This document shows, one piece after another, positions 8,400 through 17,075 of a DNA stretch of 62,800 bases. The stretch's first letter is position 1. Each line of letters opens with the position of its first letter. The position numbers and the translations under genes are program-made. The notes beneath the pieces were generated by a model. The model searched no databases, had not been told where the DNA came from, and was given only the letters and a program-made list of their open reading frames with translations. The stretch lies in contig NZ_PQHW01000032.1 of NCBI RefSeq assembly GCF_003385215.1, positions 1 to 62,800 of the forward strand, written 5' to 3'. The stretch is from Amycolatopsis thermalba. Its GTDB lineage: Bacteria; Actinomycetota; Actinomycetes; Mycobacteriales; Pseudonocardiaceae.

Positions 8400-8801
8400 T
8401 CAGTCGAAGAGCTGCTCGAGGAAGCCCCGCTTGCGGTGCCCCCGGTGGCCGCCGTACGGCCGCGGCGAATCGGAGTAGTGGCCGCCCCCCTGGTACGGCC
8501 GGGGCGAGTCGGAGTACCCGTGCCCACCCCGGTAGGGACGCGGCGAGTCGCCGTGGCCGTGGCCGCCGTACGGCCGCGGCGAATCCCGGTAAGCCGCGGT
8601 ATGCCCGGCTCCTGGGTACGGCGGAGCTGCGGCGGGCCCGCCGTAGTAAGCGCTCTCCGCGCCCACGATCTGCTCCAGCTCGCCACGGTCCAGGAAGATG
8701 CCCCGGCAGCCTTCACACTGCTCGATGTGGATGCCGTTCTTGTTGACGGTGCGCATCACGTTTTGACACTTCGGACAAATCACGTATGCCACCCTACGCA
8801 T
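8400..8801 (-). CDS. TFIIB-type zinc ribbon protein with Ser-Pro-Arg-Pro repeats
   Basis: 133 aa. The first 45 residues form a zf-TFIIB domain: CPKCQNVM ... IEQCEGCRGIFLDRGELEQI. Residues about 55-120 are low complexity with the near-repeat (Y/R)(S/R)DSPRPYGG/RGG/QGG occurring five times, rich in Tyr, Gly, His, Pro and Arg, then a basic tail (HRGHRKRGFLEQLFD). Such tails in this family are disordered. A GTG at 8792 is an alternative start giving MAYVICPKC. The kinase-like gene follows after 16 bp. Function is not known. Confidence 0.82.
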   Translation of the reverse strand: MRRVAYVICPKCQNVMRTVNKNGIHIEQCEGCRGIFLDRGELEQIVGAESAYYGGPAAAPPYPGAGHTAAYRDSPRPYGGHGHGDSPRPYRGGHGYSDSPRPYQGGGHYSDSPRPYGGHRGHRKRGFLEQLFD

Positions 8802-8850
8802 GATCCGGCCTGCCGGGAGTGGTGTCCGCCGGTTTCCTGCCCAGAACGTG

Positions 8851-11088
8851 TCACTCGGCCCGTAGCGCCTCCACTCTGGTGACCCCCCGGAGCGCGGGCA
8901 ACGCCGCGCCGGTCACCGCGAACACCAGGGCCACGGCCACCACCGCGGCGATGCCGATGAAGCCCGCGTCCACGTGCAGCACCATGTGTGGGCTCAGCAG
9001 CCGCACGATGAGGGCGCCCGTGCCGATCGCCACCCCCACGGCGACCGCCACGCCGAACACCAGCGGGATCGCGTTCTGCCAGAGCAGCGAACGTCCCAGG
9101 ACCGGCAGCGGCACACCGGAGGCGTGCATCGCCGCGAAGGCCCTCCGGCGTTCGCTGAGCTGCCCCGCCAGCAGCACCAGCAGGCTGATCGCCGCGATGA
9201 CGAGTCCCAGCAGGCCGCCGGTGTAGAGCAGGCTGTTGACCGCCGACAGGAAGTCGTCGCTCCCACCGCCGAGGTACTCGTCCTCGCTGTGGACGGCCAC
9301 CTGCCACCCGAACGGCCCCAGCGCGGCCCGGGCTCGATCCAAAGCGCCGTGATCGCCGGGGGTCACCAGGAGTTCGATCATCCGTCCGCCGTCCGGCAGT
9401 TGCTGTGCCCTGGCGACTTCCGGCGTGACCGCCACCCCAGCGCCGTTGGCGAGAACGGCGCTCCCAGGGGCCACCGAAGCCGCGTTCGCCGGGACCACGA
9501 ACCGCACCCCGTCCACCGTCGCTGGCGCACCCGCCTGAACATCCGAGCCGGCCACCACGTAGGCGTCGCCGTCCGCGCACCCGGACACGCCGAAGAGGTG
9601 CGTCAGCACGGGGCACGGGGCGACCAGCAACTCGACCGGCCTCCCACTCTCGAGGCTCGCCGACAGCCTCTGGACGCGATACGCGCCGGTCACCCCTGGC
9701 GTCCCGTCGACCAGGCGCACCGACTCCGCCTCGGCGGACTCGGTGACGTTGAGGTACGCGATGCCCGTGGCGATCTGTGCACGGTTCGCGTGCGCGGCGG
9801 TAGAGCCGATCATCGTCTGCAGTGTGATCACCCCGGCGAGCACGACCACCACGCCCGCCACGACCCGGTTCGGCGTGCCGCTGTCCAGCTGCAGTCGACG
9901 AACGGCCAGCTGCCACGCCGGGCTTCCGCCCCGGATCCGCCGGACCACGAACTCCGTGAACCACGGCATGACCGCGGGGACGCCGATCAGCAGGAAGGTC
10001 GACCCGGCGAGCAGGAACGGCAGGGTGCTGCCCGGGCTGGCCGACACCCCCAGGAGCTTGTCCGGCAGCAACAGCACGACACCGAGCGCGAGCAGGACCA
10101 GCCGCCACCACAGCCGCCTCCGCTCCGACTTCGCGTTGCGCAGCACCGCGAGCGGTTCGACGACGAGCCGCCGTAGCCCCAACCACGCCGGCCCGATCGC
10201 GAGCACCGGAACGAGCAGGGCCGCCGCCACCCCCAGTGGCCAGCCCGGGACGAAGTCGGAGTGGAAGACGGTGATCCCGTCGAACTCCAGCTCCATCGCC
10301 ACTGGGCGCACGGCGAGGTAGAGAGCGAGGCCCAGCCCTCCCCCAGCCAGGGCACCGGCCAGTGACTCGCCGGCCGCGATGCGGTGCACCTGCCCACGAC
10401 GCGCCCCCGCGAGACGGAGGGTGGACAGCCGCCGCTCCCGCTCCGCACCACCGATCCGGCTCGCTGCGCTCAGCAACACGAGCATCGGGATGAGCAGCAC
10501 GACGACGCTGACGACCAGCAGGAAGATCAACTGTGGTGAAGCGCTGTCCGTCGCCGCGCCCGCGCCGAAACCGCTGACCGCGAACCCCCAGCTCGCGGCA
10601 CGGATACCGGTGGCTCCCACATAGGCGAACAGTTCGTCCGGACCGTCGAGCCCGTCCGGTGCGATCGTGCCGACCACCCGCTCGGGAAACCTCTCCCGCA
10701 GCAGCGGGTCTGCCGCGATCCGCTCGGCCAGCGCCGGTGACACCACCATTTCCCCTGGCTGTGGGATCGCGGCCAGCCCGGGCGGGACCGGCGCATCCGG
10801 ACCGGCGGCCTCCAGCCAGGTGGCCGTCAACGTCCGATCACCGTCCGGTGTGGTCTGCGAGGACACGTACAACGACGCGGGCCCGCCCACGGTCACCGGT
10901 TCCCGTCCGTCGATGCGGTCGCTCCGCTCGCTGAGCGCGTGGGTCGCGCTCGCGAGCAACAGGAGCATCGCCACCGACAATCCGATGCCGACCGTCGTCA
11001 GCACCATCCGGGGCAGATTGGCCCGGAAGGTCCGGCCACCCCCGACGGCCAGCCGGAAGCCCAGCGCGAAGTCGTTGAGCAGGCTCAC
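8851..11088 (-). CDS. FtsX/MacB-type ABC transporter permease
   Basis: 745 aa starting at GTG 11088, which overlaps the ATPase stop by 4 bp. An N-terminal membrane segment (MVLTTVGIGLSVAMLLLLASATHAL) precedes an extracytoplasmic domain, then a block of three membrane segments near residues 235-360 with SASRIGGAERERRLSTLRLAGARRGQ, a second block at about 410-480, another external domain, and a final block with SERRRAFAAMHASGVPLPVLGRSLLW. The two repeated FtsX domains mark a complete permease that extrudes lipids, peptides or drugs rather than importing. With the ATPase and PadR regulator it forms a self-regulated export operon. Confidence 0.87.
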   Translation of the reverse strand: MSLLNDFALGFRLAVGGGRTFRANLPRMVLTTVGIGLSVAMLLLLASATHALSERSDRIDGREPVTVGGPASLYVSSQTTPDGDRTLTATWLEAAGPDAPVPPGLAAIPQPGEMVVSPALAERIAADPLLRERFPERVVGTIAPDGLDGPDELFAYVGATGIRAASWGFAVSGFGAGAATDSASPQLIFLLVVSVVVLLIPMLVLLSAASRIGGAERERRLSTLRLAGARRGQVHRIAAGESLAGALAGGGLGLALYLAVRPVAMELEFDGITVFHSDFVPGWPLGVAAALLVPVLAIGPAWLGLRRLVVEPLAVLRNAKSERRRLWWRLVLLALGVVLLLPDKLLGVSASPGSTLPFLLAGSTFLLIGVPAVMPWFTEFVVRRIRGGSPAWQLAVRRLQLDSGTPNRVVAGVVVVLAGVITLQTMIGSTAAHANRAQIATGIAYLNVTESAEAESVRLVDGTPGVTGAYRVQRLSASLESGRPVELLVAPCPVLTHLFGVSGCADGDAYVVAGSDVQAGAPATVDGVRFVVPANAASVAPGSAVLANGAGVAVTPEVARAQQLPDGGRMIELLVTPGDHGALDRARAALGPFGWQVAVHSEDEYLGGGSDDFLSAVNSLLYTGGLLGLVIAAISLLVLLAGQLSERRRAFAAMHASGVPLPVLGRSLLWQNAIPLVFGVAVAVGVAIGTGALIVRLLSPHMVLHVDAGFIGIAAVVAVALVFAVTGAALPALRGVTRVEALRAE

Positions 11089-11759
11089 GGGACCGCCACC
11101 CGCTGCGGCGTCCGGCCGTCGCGGACGATGACCTCTCGGTCCGAGTGAGCCGCCACCCGGAGGTCGTGCGTGACCAGCACGACCGCGGCGCCCGACTCCT
11201 TCGCCGTGGCCACGAGCAGACGCATGACGTGCTCGCCGTTGAGCGAGTCGAGCGCACCGGTCGGCTCGTCGGCGAAGACGACCTTCGGCGTGGTGATGAG
11301 GGCTCGCGCGATCGCCACCCGCTGCCCCTGACCGCCCGACACCTCGCCGGGCCGCTTGGCGGCGAGGTCGCCGAGTTCGAACCGGTCGAGCGCCTGCCGG
11401 GCCGACGCCTCGGCGGGTTTGCGCCTCATCCCGCCCAGGCGCAGCGGTAGCGCGACGTTCTCCAGGCACGACAGTTCCGGAACCAGCTGACCGAACTGGA
11501 AGACGAATCCGAACTCGCTGCGGCGCAACGAAGACCGGTCCGCGTCGGACATGCTCGCGAGGTCACGCTCCCGGTAGACGACCGAGCCTTCGTCCGGCGG
11601 GACGATCCCGGCGAGGCAGTGGAGCAACGTGGACTTGCCGGACCCGGACGGCCCCATGACGGCGACGACTTCGCCCGCTTCGATCTCGAAGTCGGCGCCC
11701 CGCAACGCTTCCGTGGGCCCGAAGGATTTGCGCAGGCCGGTGGCCCTGAGCAGAGTCAT
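11085..11759 (-). CDS. ABC transporter ATP-binding protein (MacB/LolD-like)
   Basis: 224 aa from ATG 11759, overlapping the PadR stop by 4 bp. Walker A GPSGSGKSTLLH, Q-loop FVFQFGQLVPELSCLENV, signature VSGGQGQRVAIARAL, Walker B VVFADEPTGALD and H-loop VTHD are all intact. The LFxE-type spacing and partner identify it as the energy subunit of an export system with the FtsX-type permease encoded downstream. Confidence 0.93.
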   Translation of the reverse strand: MTLLRATGLRKSFGPTEALRGADFEIEAGEVVAVMGPSGSGKSTLLHCLAGIVPPDEGSVVYRERDLASMSDADRSSLRRSEFGFVFQFGQLVPELSCLENVALPLRLGGMRRKPAEASARQALDRFELGDLAAKRPGEVSGGQGQRVAIARALITTPKVVFADEPTGALDSLNGEHVMRLLVATAKESGAAVVLVTHDLRVAAHSDREVIVRDGRTPQRVAVP

Positions 11760-12280
11760 GCCCCCACCTGCTTGGCGAGTTCGTCGAGGCGGGCGGCGGT
11801 CAGTTCGAGCCAGCGCAGGTCCGCTTCCAGGTGGAACAGGGCGTGGTCGCAGATGAGCGTGTCCGCCAGATCGCCCTCGGCCTTGCGCCGGGTCAGCTCG
11901 CGCATCACCTTCAGGTGCGCCGCGCGCTGGGTGTCGAGCACCGTCGCGGCGTCCCGGCCGGACAGCAGTGCGAGAACGACCTTGGTGTACAGCGTGTTCT
12001 GCAGGTACACCTCCGGCTTTTCCGGGGTCGCGAGCCACCGCTCGACGTCGGTGATCCCGGCATCGGTGATCGCGTAGCTCTTGCGTTCCGGCCCGCCACC
12101 CGGTTCGACTCCGCTCTCGGTGACCAGCCCGTTGCGGAGCAGGCGCGCCAGGGTGGCGTACACCTGCCCGTAGTGCAGCGGCCGGTCGTGCCCGAAGCGC
12201 TCGTCGTAGGCGCGTTTGAGCTCGTAGCCGTGTCGAGGACCCGCCTCGAGCAGACCGAGAAGTGTTTGTCCGATCGCCAT
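11756..12280 (-). CDS. PadR-family transcriptional regulator
   Basis: 174 aa from the ATG at 12280. The winged-helix domain (LLGLLEAGPRHGYELKRAYDERFG ... LHYGQVYATLARLLRNGLV) spans residues 6-80 and a C-terminal helical dimerisation domain follows (about 100-170), as in PadR/Vir-like regulators. There is no Shine-Dalgarno sequence and a good promoter ends just before the ATG, so the mRNA is probably leaderless. Two palindromes sit over the promoter. PadR regulators commonly repress adjacent drug-export genes and respond to the exported compound; the overlapping ATPase and permease genes fit that. Confidence 0.9.
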   Translation of the reverse strand: MAIGQTLLGLLEAGPRHGYELKRAYDERFGHDRPLHYGQVYATLARLLRNGLVTESGVEPGGGPERKSYAITDAGITDVERWLATPEKPEVYLQNTLYTKVVLALLSGRDAATVLDTQRAAHLKVMRELTRRKAEGDLADTLICDHALFHLEADLRWLELTAARLDELAKQVGA

Positions 12281-12287
12281 GGACACG

Positions 12288-12333
12288 ACTATACACACGA
12301 TGTATAGTCGTTGTCTATACACCCCATGTATAG
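12288..12333 (-). promoter_or_regulatory. PadR promoter with two tandem operators
   Basis: Minus-strand -35 TAGACA (12312-12317), 18-bp spacer, -10 TATAGT (12288-12293), then 7 nt to the ATG. Two palindromes overlie it: ACTATACA-N5-TGTATAGT (12288-12308) and CTATACA-N5-TGTATAG (12315-12333), centres 26 bp apart. The shared CTATACA-N5-TGTATAG pattern resembles known PadR-type boxes and covers both promoter elements, so autorepression of the export operon is likely. Confidence 0.8.
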
Positions 12334-12429
12334 CAACAGCCGCCGGTGTGAACAGAGGTGGTTCAGGTGGCCGAGCCGGCAGATCGGCCACCCGGCCGCC
12401 ATCACGCCCCAGTTACTCGCTCCAGGAGG

Positions 12430-12792
12430 TCAACAGGCACAAAGACAGAACGGATGACCGGCCGGATCGGCGTAGACGCGGAACCGTTTCGCGTCGTCGA
12501 GCAGTTCCGCGCCGAGCGACACCGCGTGCTCGTGCGCCGCTTCGAGATCTGTGACGTCCAGATCGAGATGCAGTTGCTGCGGGACGTCCTGCCCGGGCCA
12601 CTCCGGCGCCCGGTACGACTCCACCCGCTGGAAGGAGACCCGAACCCCGCTCGGGTCCTCCAGAACCACCCAGCTGCCGTCGTCGTCCACCTTCGGCTCG
12701 GGCAGGTCGAGCAGGCGCGCGTAGAACCCGGCCAGCGCCACGGGATCCGGACAGTCGAGAACGATCGCACCCAGCTTCGTCACCGCGCTCAT
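12430..12792 (-). CDS. VOC (glyoxalase/bleomycin resistance) family protein
   Basis: 120 aa from ATG 12792, preceded by GGGAGG at 8 nt. Two beta-alpha-beta-beta-beta modules: LGAIVLDCPDPVALAGFYARLLDLPE and LHLDLDVTDLEAAHEHAVSLGAELL, ending in FRVYADPAGHPFCLC. Candidate metal/ligand positions are His in LHLDLD and the terminal GHPFCL. The substrate cannot be assigned. It is divergent from the CGNR regulator, with 93 bp between starts. Confidence 0.85.
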   Translation of the reverse strand: MSAVTKLGAIVLDCPDPVALAGFYARLLDLPEPKVDDDGSWVVLEDPSGVRVSFQRVESYRAPEWPGQDVPQQLHLDLDVTDLEAAHEHAVSLGAELLDDAKRFRVYADPAGHPFCLCAC

Positions 12793-12885
12793 GACGGATC
12801 CTCCCAGAGATGTCGGATAACCAGTGAAAGGAGTATGAGAGTTACGCGATACGTCCGCAACCACCGTTCGGCTTACACTGGTCAC

Positions 12886-13341
12886 GTGAGCTCGGCGGAC
12901 GTGTCCCTCGTGGTGGATTTCCTCAATACCCTCGACGTGGAGGACGACACTGATGTGCTCACGAACGCGGCCGGCTGGCGCGGATGGAGCCACGAACGCG
13001 GACTGGAAGCAGGTCCGGTGTCCGCGGCGCGGTCCGCCCGCGCGGCCCTGCGCGCCGCGGTAGGCGACACCCTGAGGCCGTCGCCGCTGACGGTTCCGGT
13101 CACGGTCCAACTGGCTCCCGACGGCCCGGCTCTGGTCGCGCGCGACGCCGTCGGGGCGGTGATGGCCGCGGCCGCCCGCCTGGCCGTGCTCGGTCAGTGG
13201 TCACGCGTGAAGATCTGCCCGGCGGACGACTGTCGCTGGGCGTTCTACGACGAGTCCCGCAACCGGTCGCGCACCTGGTGCTCGATGCGGGTGTGCGGCA
13301 ACCGGGAGAAGGCGCGCAGCTGGCGGCAACGTCAAGCCTGA
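12886..13341 (+). CDS. CGNR zinc-finger DNA-binding protein
   Basis: 151 aa from GTG 12886; TACACT (12874-12879) ends 6 nt upstream and there is no Shine-Dalgarno sequence. The C-terminus has the CGNR zinc finger: CPADDCRWAFYDESRNRSRTWCSMRVCGNREKAR, with Cys ligands at about residues 109, 114, 128 and 132. The N-terminal part is the usual ABATE-like domain (VDFLNTLDVEDDTDVL). This family is thought to bind nucleic acid and regulate an adjacent gene; the divergent VOC gene is the natural candidate. Confidence 0.85.
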   Translation: MSSADVSLVVDFLNTLDVEDDTDVLTNAAGWRGWSHERGLEAGPVSAARSARAALRAAVGDTLRPSPLTVPVTVQLAPDGPALVARDAVGAVMAAAARLAVLGQWSRVKICPADDCRWAFYDESRNRSRTWCSMRVCGNREKARSWRQRQA

Positions 13342-13354
13342 ATTGCCGGTCGAG

Positions 13355-13398
13355 TTGCCCACAGCGCACCTGTGGACAACTCATCCACCTGTGGACAA
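13355..13398. other. Cluster of three DnaA-box-like 9-mers, also a hairpin
   Basis: TGTGGACAA occurs perfectly at 13371-13379 and 13390-13398 and the inverted near match TTGCCCACA at 13355-13363. The actinobacterial DnaA box is TTGTCCACA. The first two also form an 11-bp inverted repeat with one mismatch (loop CGCAC), 13 bp after the CGNR stop, so a terminator is the simpler alternative. Confidence 0.4.
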
Positions 13399-13489
13399 CC
13401 GGGGCAGGGCTGGGCAGAACTCCGCGCCGGTCGCGGATTGGCTGACACCGGGCGGTTCGGAACAGGGACCGACTGATCGCAACGGGGGC

Positions 13490-14090
13490 TGGCTCCTCGC
13501 GACAACTGACGGGGCGCACCCATGGGCACAACAGCGGGCTGACAGAACAGGCTGCTTGGCACAACGGCGGGCTGGTTGCAACACCGGCGGGCTGGTTGCA
13601 ACACCGGCGGGGCCGCGTGGCAGCAGGCCGGCGAAACGGCCGGCTGGGCGCCACACCGAGTGGGACGCAAACGTCGGCTCGACGCAACCCTGGCGGGACG
13701 CAAACCAGCTGGGCGCAACGCCGACCGGAGGTAACGCCGCTCTGCGCAACTCCGACTCGGCGTAACCGCGGCGAGCCGCAACCCCGGCTCGGCGCAGCCC
13801 CGGCCGGCCGCGAGCCCATCGCGTCGCTACCCCGCCCCGGCTGGCCGCTACCCCGGCGACTACAACGCCGGCCGGCCACAAGCCCGGCACGCCGCTACCC
13901 CGCACGCCGCTACCCGCCTGGGCGCAACCCTGGCCGGCGCAGCAACCCGGCTGGGCGCGACCGTGGATGGGCGGAACAGCAGGCCGGGCGGAACACCAGG
14001 CCGAGCGGAACACCAGGCCGGGCGGAACACCAGGCCGGGCGCGACAGCAGGCCGGGCGGGACAGCAGGCCGGGCGGGACAGCAGGCCGGG
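13490..14090. repeat. Minisatellite island; ends in seven 17-bp units
   Basis: From 13969 to 14087 the unit GGGCGGAACACCAGGCC (variants GAGCGGAAC, GGGCGCGACAG, GGGCGGGACAG) is repeated seven times with an exact 17-bp step. From about 13490 to 13968 a more degenerate form runs, with GGGCGCAAC/GGCTGGTTGCAACACC-like words at about 17-19 bp. No frame is convincing as protein. It lies between the CGNR gene and the DUF445 gene and would form part of the 3' untranslated region of both. Confidence 0.85.
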
Positions 14091-14107
14091 GACCACCAGG
14101 CGGCTGG

Positions 14108-15394
14108 TCAGAACAGCAGCTGCGCCACGGTGTAGATCACCAGGCCGGCGAGCGCGCCGACGACGGTGCCGTTGATCCGGATGAACTGGAGGTCCCGGCC
14201 GACCTGTAGCTCGACCTTGCGCGAGGTTTCCTCGGCGTCCCAGCGCTCGACGGTGTCGGTGATGATCGTGGTGATCTCGGTCGAATAGTTGCGCACGACG
14301 TAGGCGGCGGCGCCCTGGACCCATCCGTCCACCTTGCCGCCGAGGCCCTCGTCGGACACCAGGCGCTCGCCCAGGGTCCGCAGGCCCTCGCGGACGCGCC
14401 GGCGCAGCTCGCTGGACGGGTCCTCCGCCGCGTTGAGCAGCATGCCCTTCGCGGTGCTCCACGCCGAACCGATCAGCTTCTGCACGTCGGGGTGGTCGAG
14501 GATCTGCTGCTTGACCTGCTCGGCGCGGGCCATGGTCTCCGGGTCGTTCTGCAGGTCCTGCGCGAACTCGCCGAGGAACTTGTCCAGGGCCAGGCGCATC
14601 GGGTGGTTCACGTCGGTCTTCACCGCCCACGCGAACGAGAGGACCTCGCCGTAGACCTTGTCGGCCAGCATGGCGTCGACGAACTTGGGCGACCAGCTCG
14701 GCGCGCGGTCGGAGACCACGCGAAGCACGGTCGCGTGGTTGTCGCGCACCCACTCGTACGCGCGGTCGCACATCAGGTCCACGAGCTTGTAGTGCGCGCC
14801 GTCGGCGAAGACCTGCTGCAGCAGCTTGCCCAGCGGCGGGCCCCACGGCTGCTCGACGACCCGCCGCACGACCGCCTGCTCCATGACGGCCTGCACGTCC
14901 TCGTCCTTGAGCACGGTCACCACGCCGCGCACGACGGTGGCGAGCTCGGAGGTGACCCGCTCGGCGTTCTCCGGCTTGGCCAGCCACTCCCCGAACCGCC
15001 GGGAGACCTGGACGCGCTGCAGCTTGTCGCGGACCACGTGCTCGGACAGGAAGTTCGTGCCGACGAACTCGCCGAGGCTGCTGCCGATCATGTTCTTCTT
15101 GCTGGGGATGATCGCCGTGTGCGGGATCGGCAGACCCAGCGGCCGCCGGAACAGCGCGGTCACGGCGAACCAGTCCGCCAGCGCGCCGACCATCCCGGCC
15201 TCGGCGGCGGCACGCACGTACCCGACCCAGCCCGGCCAGCCGGCCGACTGGGCCCACGTGGCCAGCAGGAAGATCACGGTCGCGCCGAGCAGGAAGGCGA
15301 GCGCCACCAGCTTCATCCGGCGCAGCGCCCGCCGCTTGCCCTCCTGGTCCGGGACCGGGGGAAGGCTGACGTCAGCGGGGGTCAGTTGCTCCAC
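14108..15394 (-). CDS. DUF445 family membrane protein
   Basis: 428 aa. An N-terminal basic segment and membrane helix (LVALAFLLGATVIFLLATWAQ) is followed by the DUF445 signature AAAEAGMVGALADWFAVTALFRRPLGLPIPHTAIIPSKKNMIGSSLGEFVGTNFL, a long helical middle, and a C-terminal membrane helix (VGALAGLVIYTVAQLLF). Members are YheB/YjiN-like inner-membrane proteins of unknown function. The 3' end abuts the 17-bp repeat array, and the start is 29 bp from the divergent aminotransferase. Confidence 0.88.
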   Translation of the reverse strand: MEQLTPADVSLPPVPDQEGKRRALRRMKLVALAFLLGATVIFLLATWAQSAGWPGWVGYVRAAAEAGMVGALADWFAVTALFRRPLGLPIPHTAIIPSKKNMIGSSLGEFVGTNFLSEHVVRDKLQRVQVSRRFGEWLAKPENAERVTSELATVVRGVVTVLKDEDVQAVMEQAVVRRVVEQPWGPPLGKLLQQVFADGAHYKLVDLMCDRAYEWVRDNHATVLRVVSDRAPSWSPKFVDAMLADKVYGEVLSFAWAVKTDVNHPMRLALDKFLGEFAQDLQNDPETMARAEQVKQQILDHPDVQKLIGSAWSTAKGMLLNAAEDPSSELRRRVREGLRTLGERLVSDEGLGGKVDGWVQGAAAYVVRNYSTEITTIITDTVERWDAEETSRKVELQVGRDLQFIRINGTVVGALAGLVIYTVAQLLF

Positions 15395-15423
15395 GACCCC
15401 ATTGTCCGTGAGGATCGGCCATT

Positions 15424-16590
15424 ATGCGCGAACCAGCTCTCGTCCCCCGGCTGCGGCCGTTCACGTCGACCATCTTCGCGGAGATGACCGCACTCGCGGT
15501 GCGAACCGGAGCGGTCAACCTCGGCCAGGGCTTCCCGGACACCGACGGACCGTCCGGAATGCTCGACGCCGCGAAGAACGCGCTGTTCGGCGGCGCGAAC
15601 CAGTACCCGCCGGGCCCCGGCCGGCCGGAGCTGCGCGCGGCGATCGCGCGGCACCGGGCGCGCTACGGGTTGTCCTACGACCCGGACAGCGAGATCCTCG
15701 TCACCGCGGGAGCCACGGAGGCCATTTCCGCCGCGCTGCTCGCGCTGACCGAGCCCGGCGACGAGGTCGTGGTGATCGAGCCGTACTACGACTCGTACGC
15801 GGCCGCGGTCGCGATGGCGGGCGCGGCCCGGCGGGTGGTGTCGCTGGTCGAGGGCGCCGACGGGCGGTTCGCGCTCGACCTCGCCGCGCTGCGGGCCGCG
15901 GTCACCCCGGCGACCCGGGCGGTCCTGGTGAACTCGCCGCACAACCCCACCGGAACCGTTTTCACGCGCGAGGAACTCTCGGCGATCGCGGAGTTGTGCT
16001 GCGAGCGGGACCTCATCGCGGTGACCGACGAGGTGTACGAGCACCTGGTCTTCGACGACGCCGAGCACGTGCCGCTGGCCGCGTTCCCCGGGATGCGCGA
16101 TCGGACGGTGTCGATCTCCAGCGCGGGCAAGACGTTCAACTGCACGGGCTGGAAGATCGGCTGGGTGTGCAGCAGCCCCGAGCTCGTGGCGGCGGTGCGG
16201 GCGGCGAAGCAGTTCATGACGTTCGTGTCGGGCGGGCCGTTGCAACCGGCGGTCGCGCACGCGCTCGACCACGAGCTGCCGTGGGTGGAGTCGTTGCGGA
16301 CGTCGCTGGCGGCCAAGCGCGACCGGCTGTCGGCGGGACTGGCGGCGGCGGGCTTCGCGGTGCGGCCGAGCCTCGGGACGTACTTCGTGTGCGCCGACGT
16401 GCGGCCGCTGGGCTTCACGGACGCCGCCGAGCTGGCCTGGCAGCTGCCGGAGCGGGTCGGGGTGGCGGCCGTGCCGGTCAGCGTGTTCACCGACCACCCG
16501 GCGGAGTGGCGCCACGTGCTGCGGTTCGCGTTCTGCAAGCGGGACGAGGTGCTGGACGAGGCGATCGAGCGGCTGCACAAGCTGGCTTGA
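15424..16590 (+). CDS. Class I/II aminotransferase, DapC-like
   Basis: 388 aa. It matches the mycobacterial Rv0858c (DapC) group throughout: LRPFTSTIFAEMTALAVRTGAVNLGQGFPD, NQYPPGPGRPELR, VTAGATEAI, VNSPHNPTGTVF, DEVYEHLVFD, and the PLP lysine in SSAGKTFNCTGWKIGW (about residue 237), ending in FCKRDEVLDEAIERL. DapC makes N-succinyl-L,L-diaminopimelate from the 6-oxo precursor in lysine/cell-wall synthesis. Paralogues act on kynurenine or methionine, so the substrate is probable rather than certain. No other dap gene is adjacent. Confidence 0.85.
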   Translation: MREPALVPRLRPFTSTIFAEMTALAVRTGAVNLGQGFPDTDGPSGMLDAAKNALFGGANQYPPGPGRPELRAAIARHRARYGLSYDPDSEILVTAGATEAISAALLALTEPGDEVVVIEPYYDSYAAAVAMAGAARRVVSLVEGADGRFALDLAALRAAVTPATRAVLVNSPHNPTGTVFTREELSAIAELCCERDLIAVTDEVYEHLVFDDAEHVPLAAFPGMRDRTVSISSAGKTFNCTGWKIGWVCSSPELVAAVRAAKQFMTFVSGGPLQPAVAHALDHELPWVESLRTSLAAKRDRLSAGLAAAGFAVRPSLGTYFVCADVRPLGFTDAAELAWQLPERVGVAAVPVSVFTDHPAEWRHVLRFAFCKRDEVLDEAIERLHKLA

Positions 16591-16596
16591 CCCCGG

Positions 16597-17075
16597 ACCT
16601 GACCAGCGAGCGGCGACGGACGGCGTGGGGAGGCGCACCCTCGGGGGTGGTCGTGTGGACACGGCCGAGGGTGCGCTTCTCTCCCGGCTCGACGAGCACC
16701 ATCGAGCCACGCCCAGGTGGGCCATGAGGCGCGACGGCCCGCGGGGCGAAGAGCGCGGCTTCGAGAGCGCCACGGCGGCCTCGGCGGGTGGTGGGCGACG
16801 GCTCGGTGAAGTCCACCGGAACACGCTCAGGACGCCCCCGCCGCGCGCCCGGCCACTGCGCCAAAGCGCGCGCTTCGACAGCGACGCAAGAGCCGGGGTG
16901 GGTGGTGCGCGAAACCGCTCCGGCGAACTCCACCGGCAACGCCCACACAGCCCCACCACCAACCCCGGCCACCGCGCCAAGCGCGCACACAGCGACGCAA
17001 GAGCCGCGGTGGGTGGTGCCCGCGCGGTGGCCGCGACGAGCACCACCCGACCACGTCCACGTGGCCCAAACCCCA
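16597..17075. repeat. Third repeat island, about 111-114 bp units
   Basis: Units starting GGCGGGTGGTG/GGTGGGTGGTG at about 16783, 16897 and 17008 are spaced 114 and 111 bp apart. They share GGCGAACTCCACCGGCAAC, CCCGGCCACCGCGCCAAGCGCGC and GCGACGCAAGAGCCGGGG. A more diverged copy may begin near 16640. No credible gene is present. The unit is unrelated in sequence to the arrays at 4.1-5.2 and 13.5-14.1 kb. Confidence 0.75.

Noticed and set aside
8851..11469. 872-codon reading of the FtsX-type permease
   Set aside because: The first 127 codons are antisense to nothing but lie inside the ATPase gene in another frame; GTG 11088 with a 4-bp overlap is the real start.
13355..13398. Chromosomal origin of replication
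   Set aside because: Only three boxes and no dnaA, dnaN or AT-rich region nearby; a terminator hairpin explains most of it.
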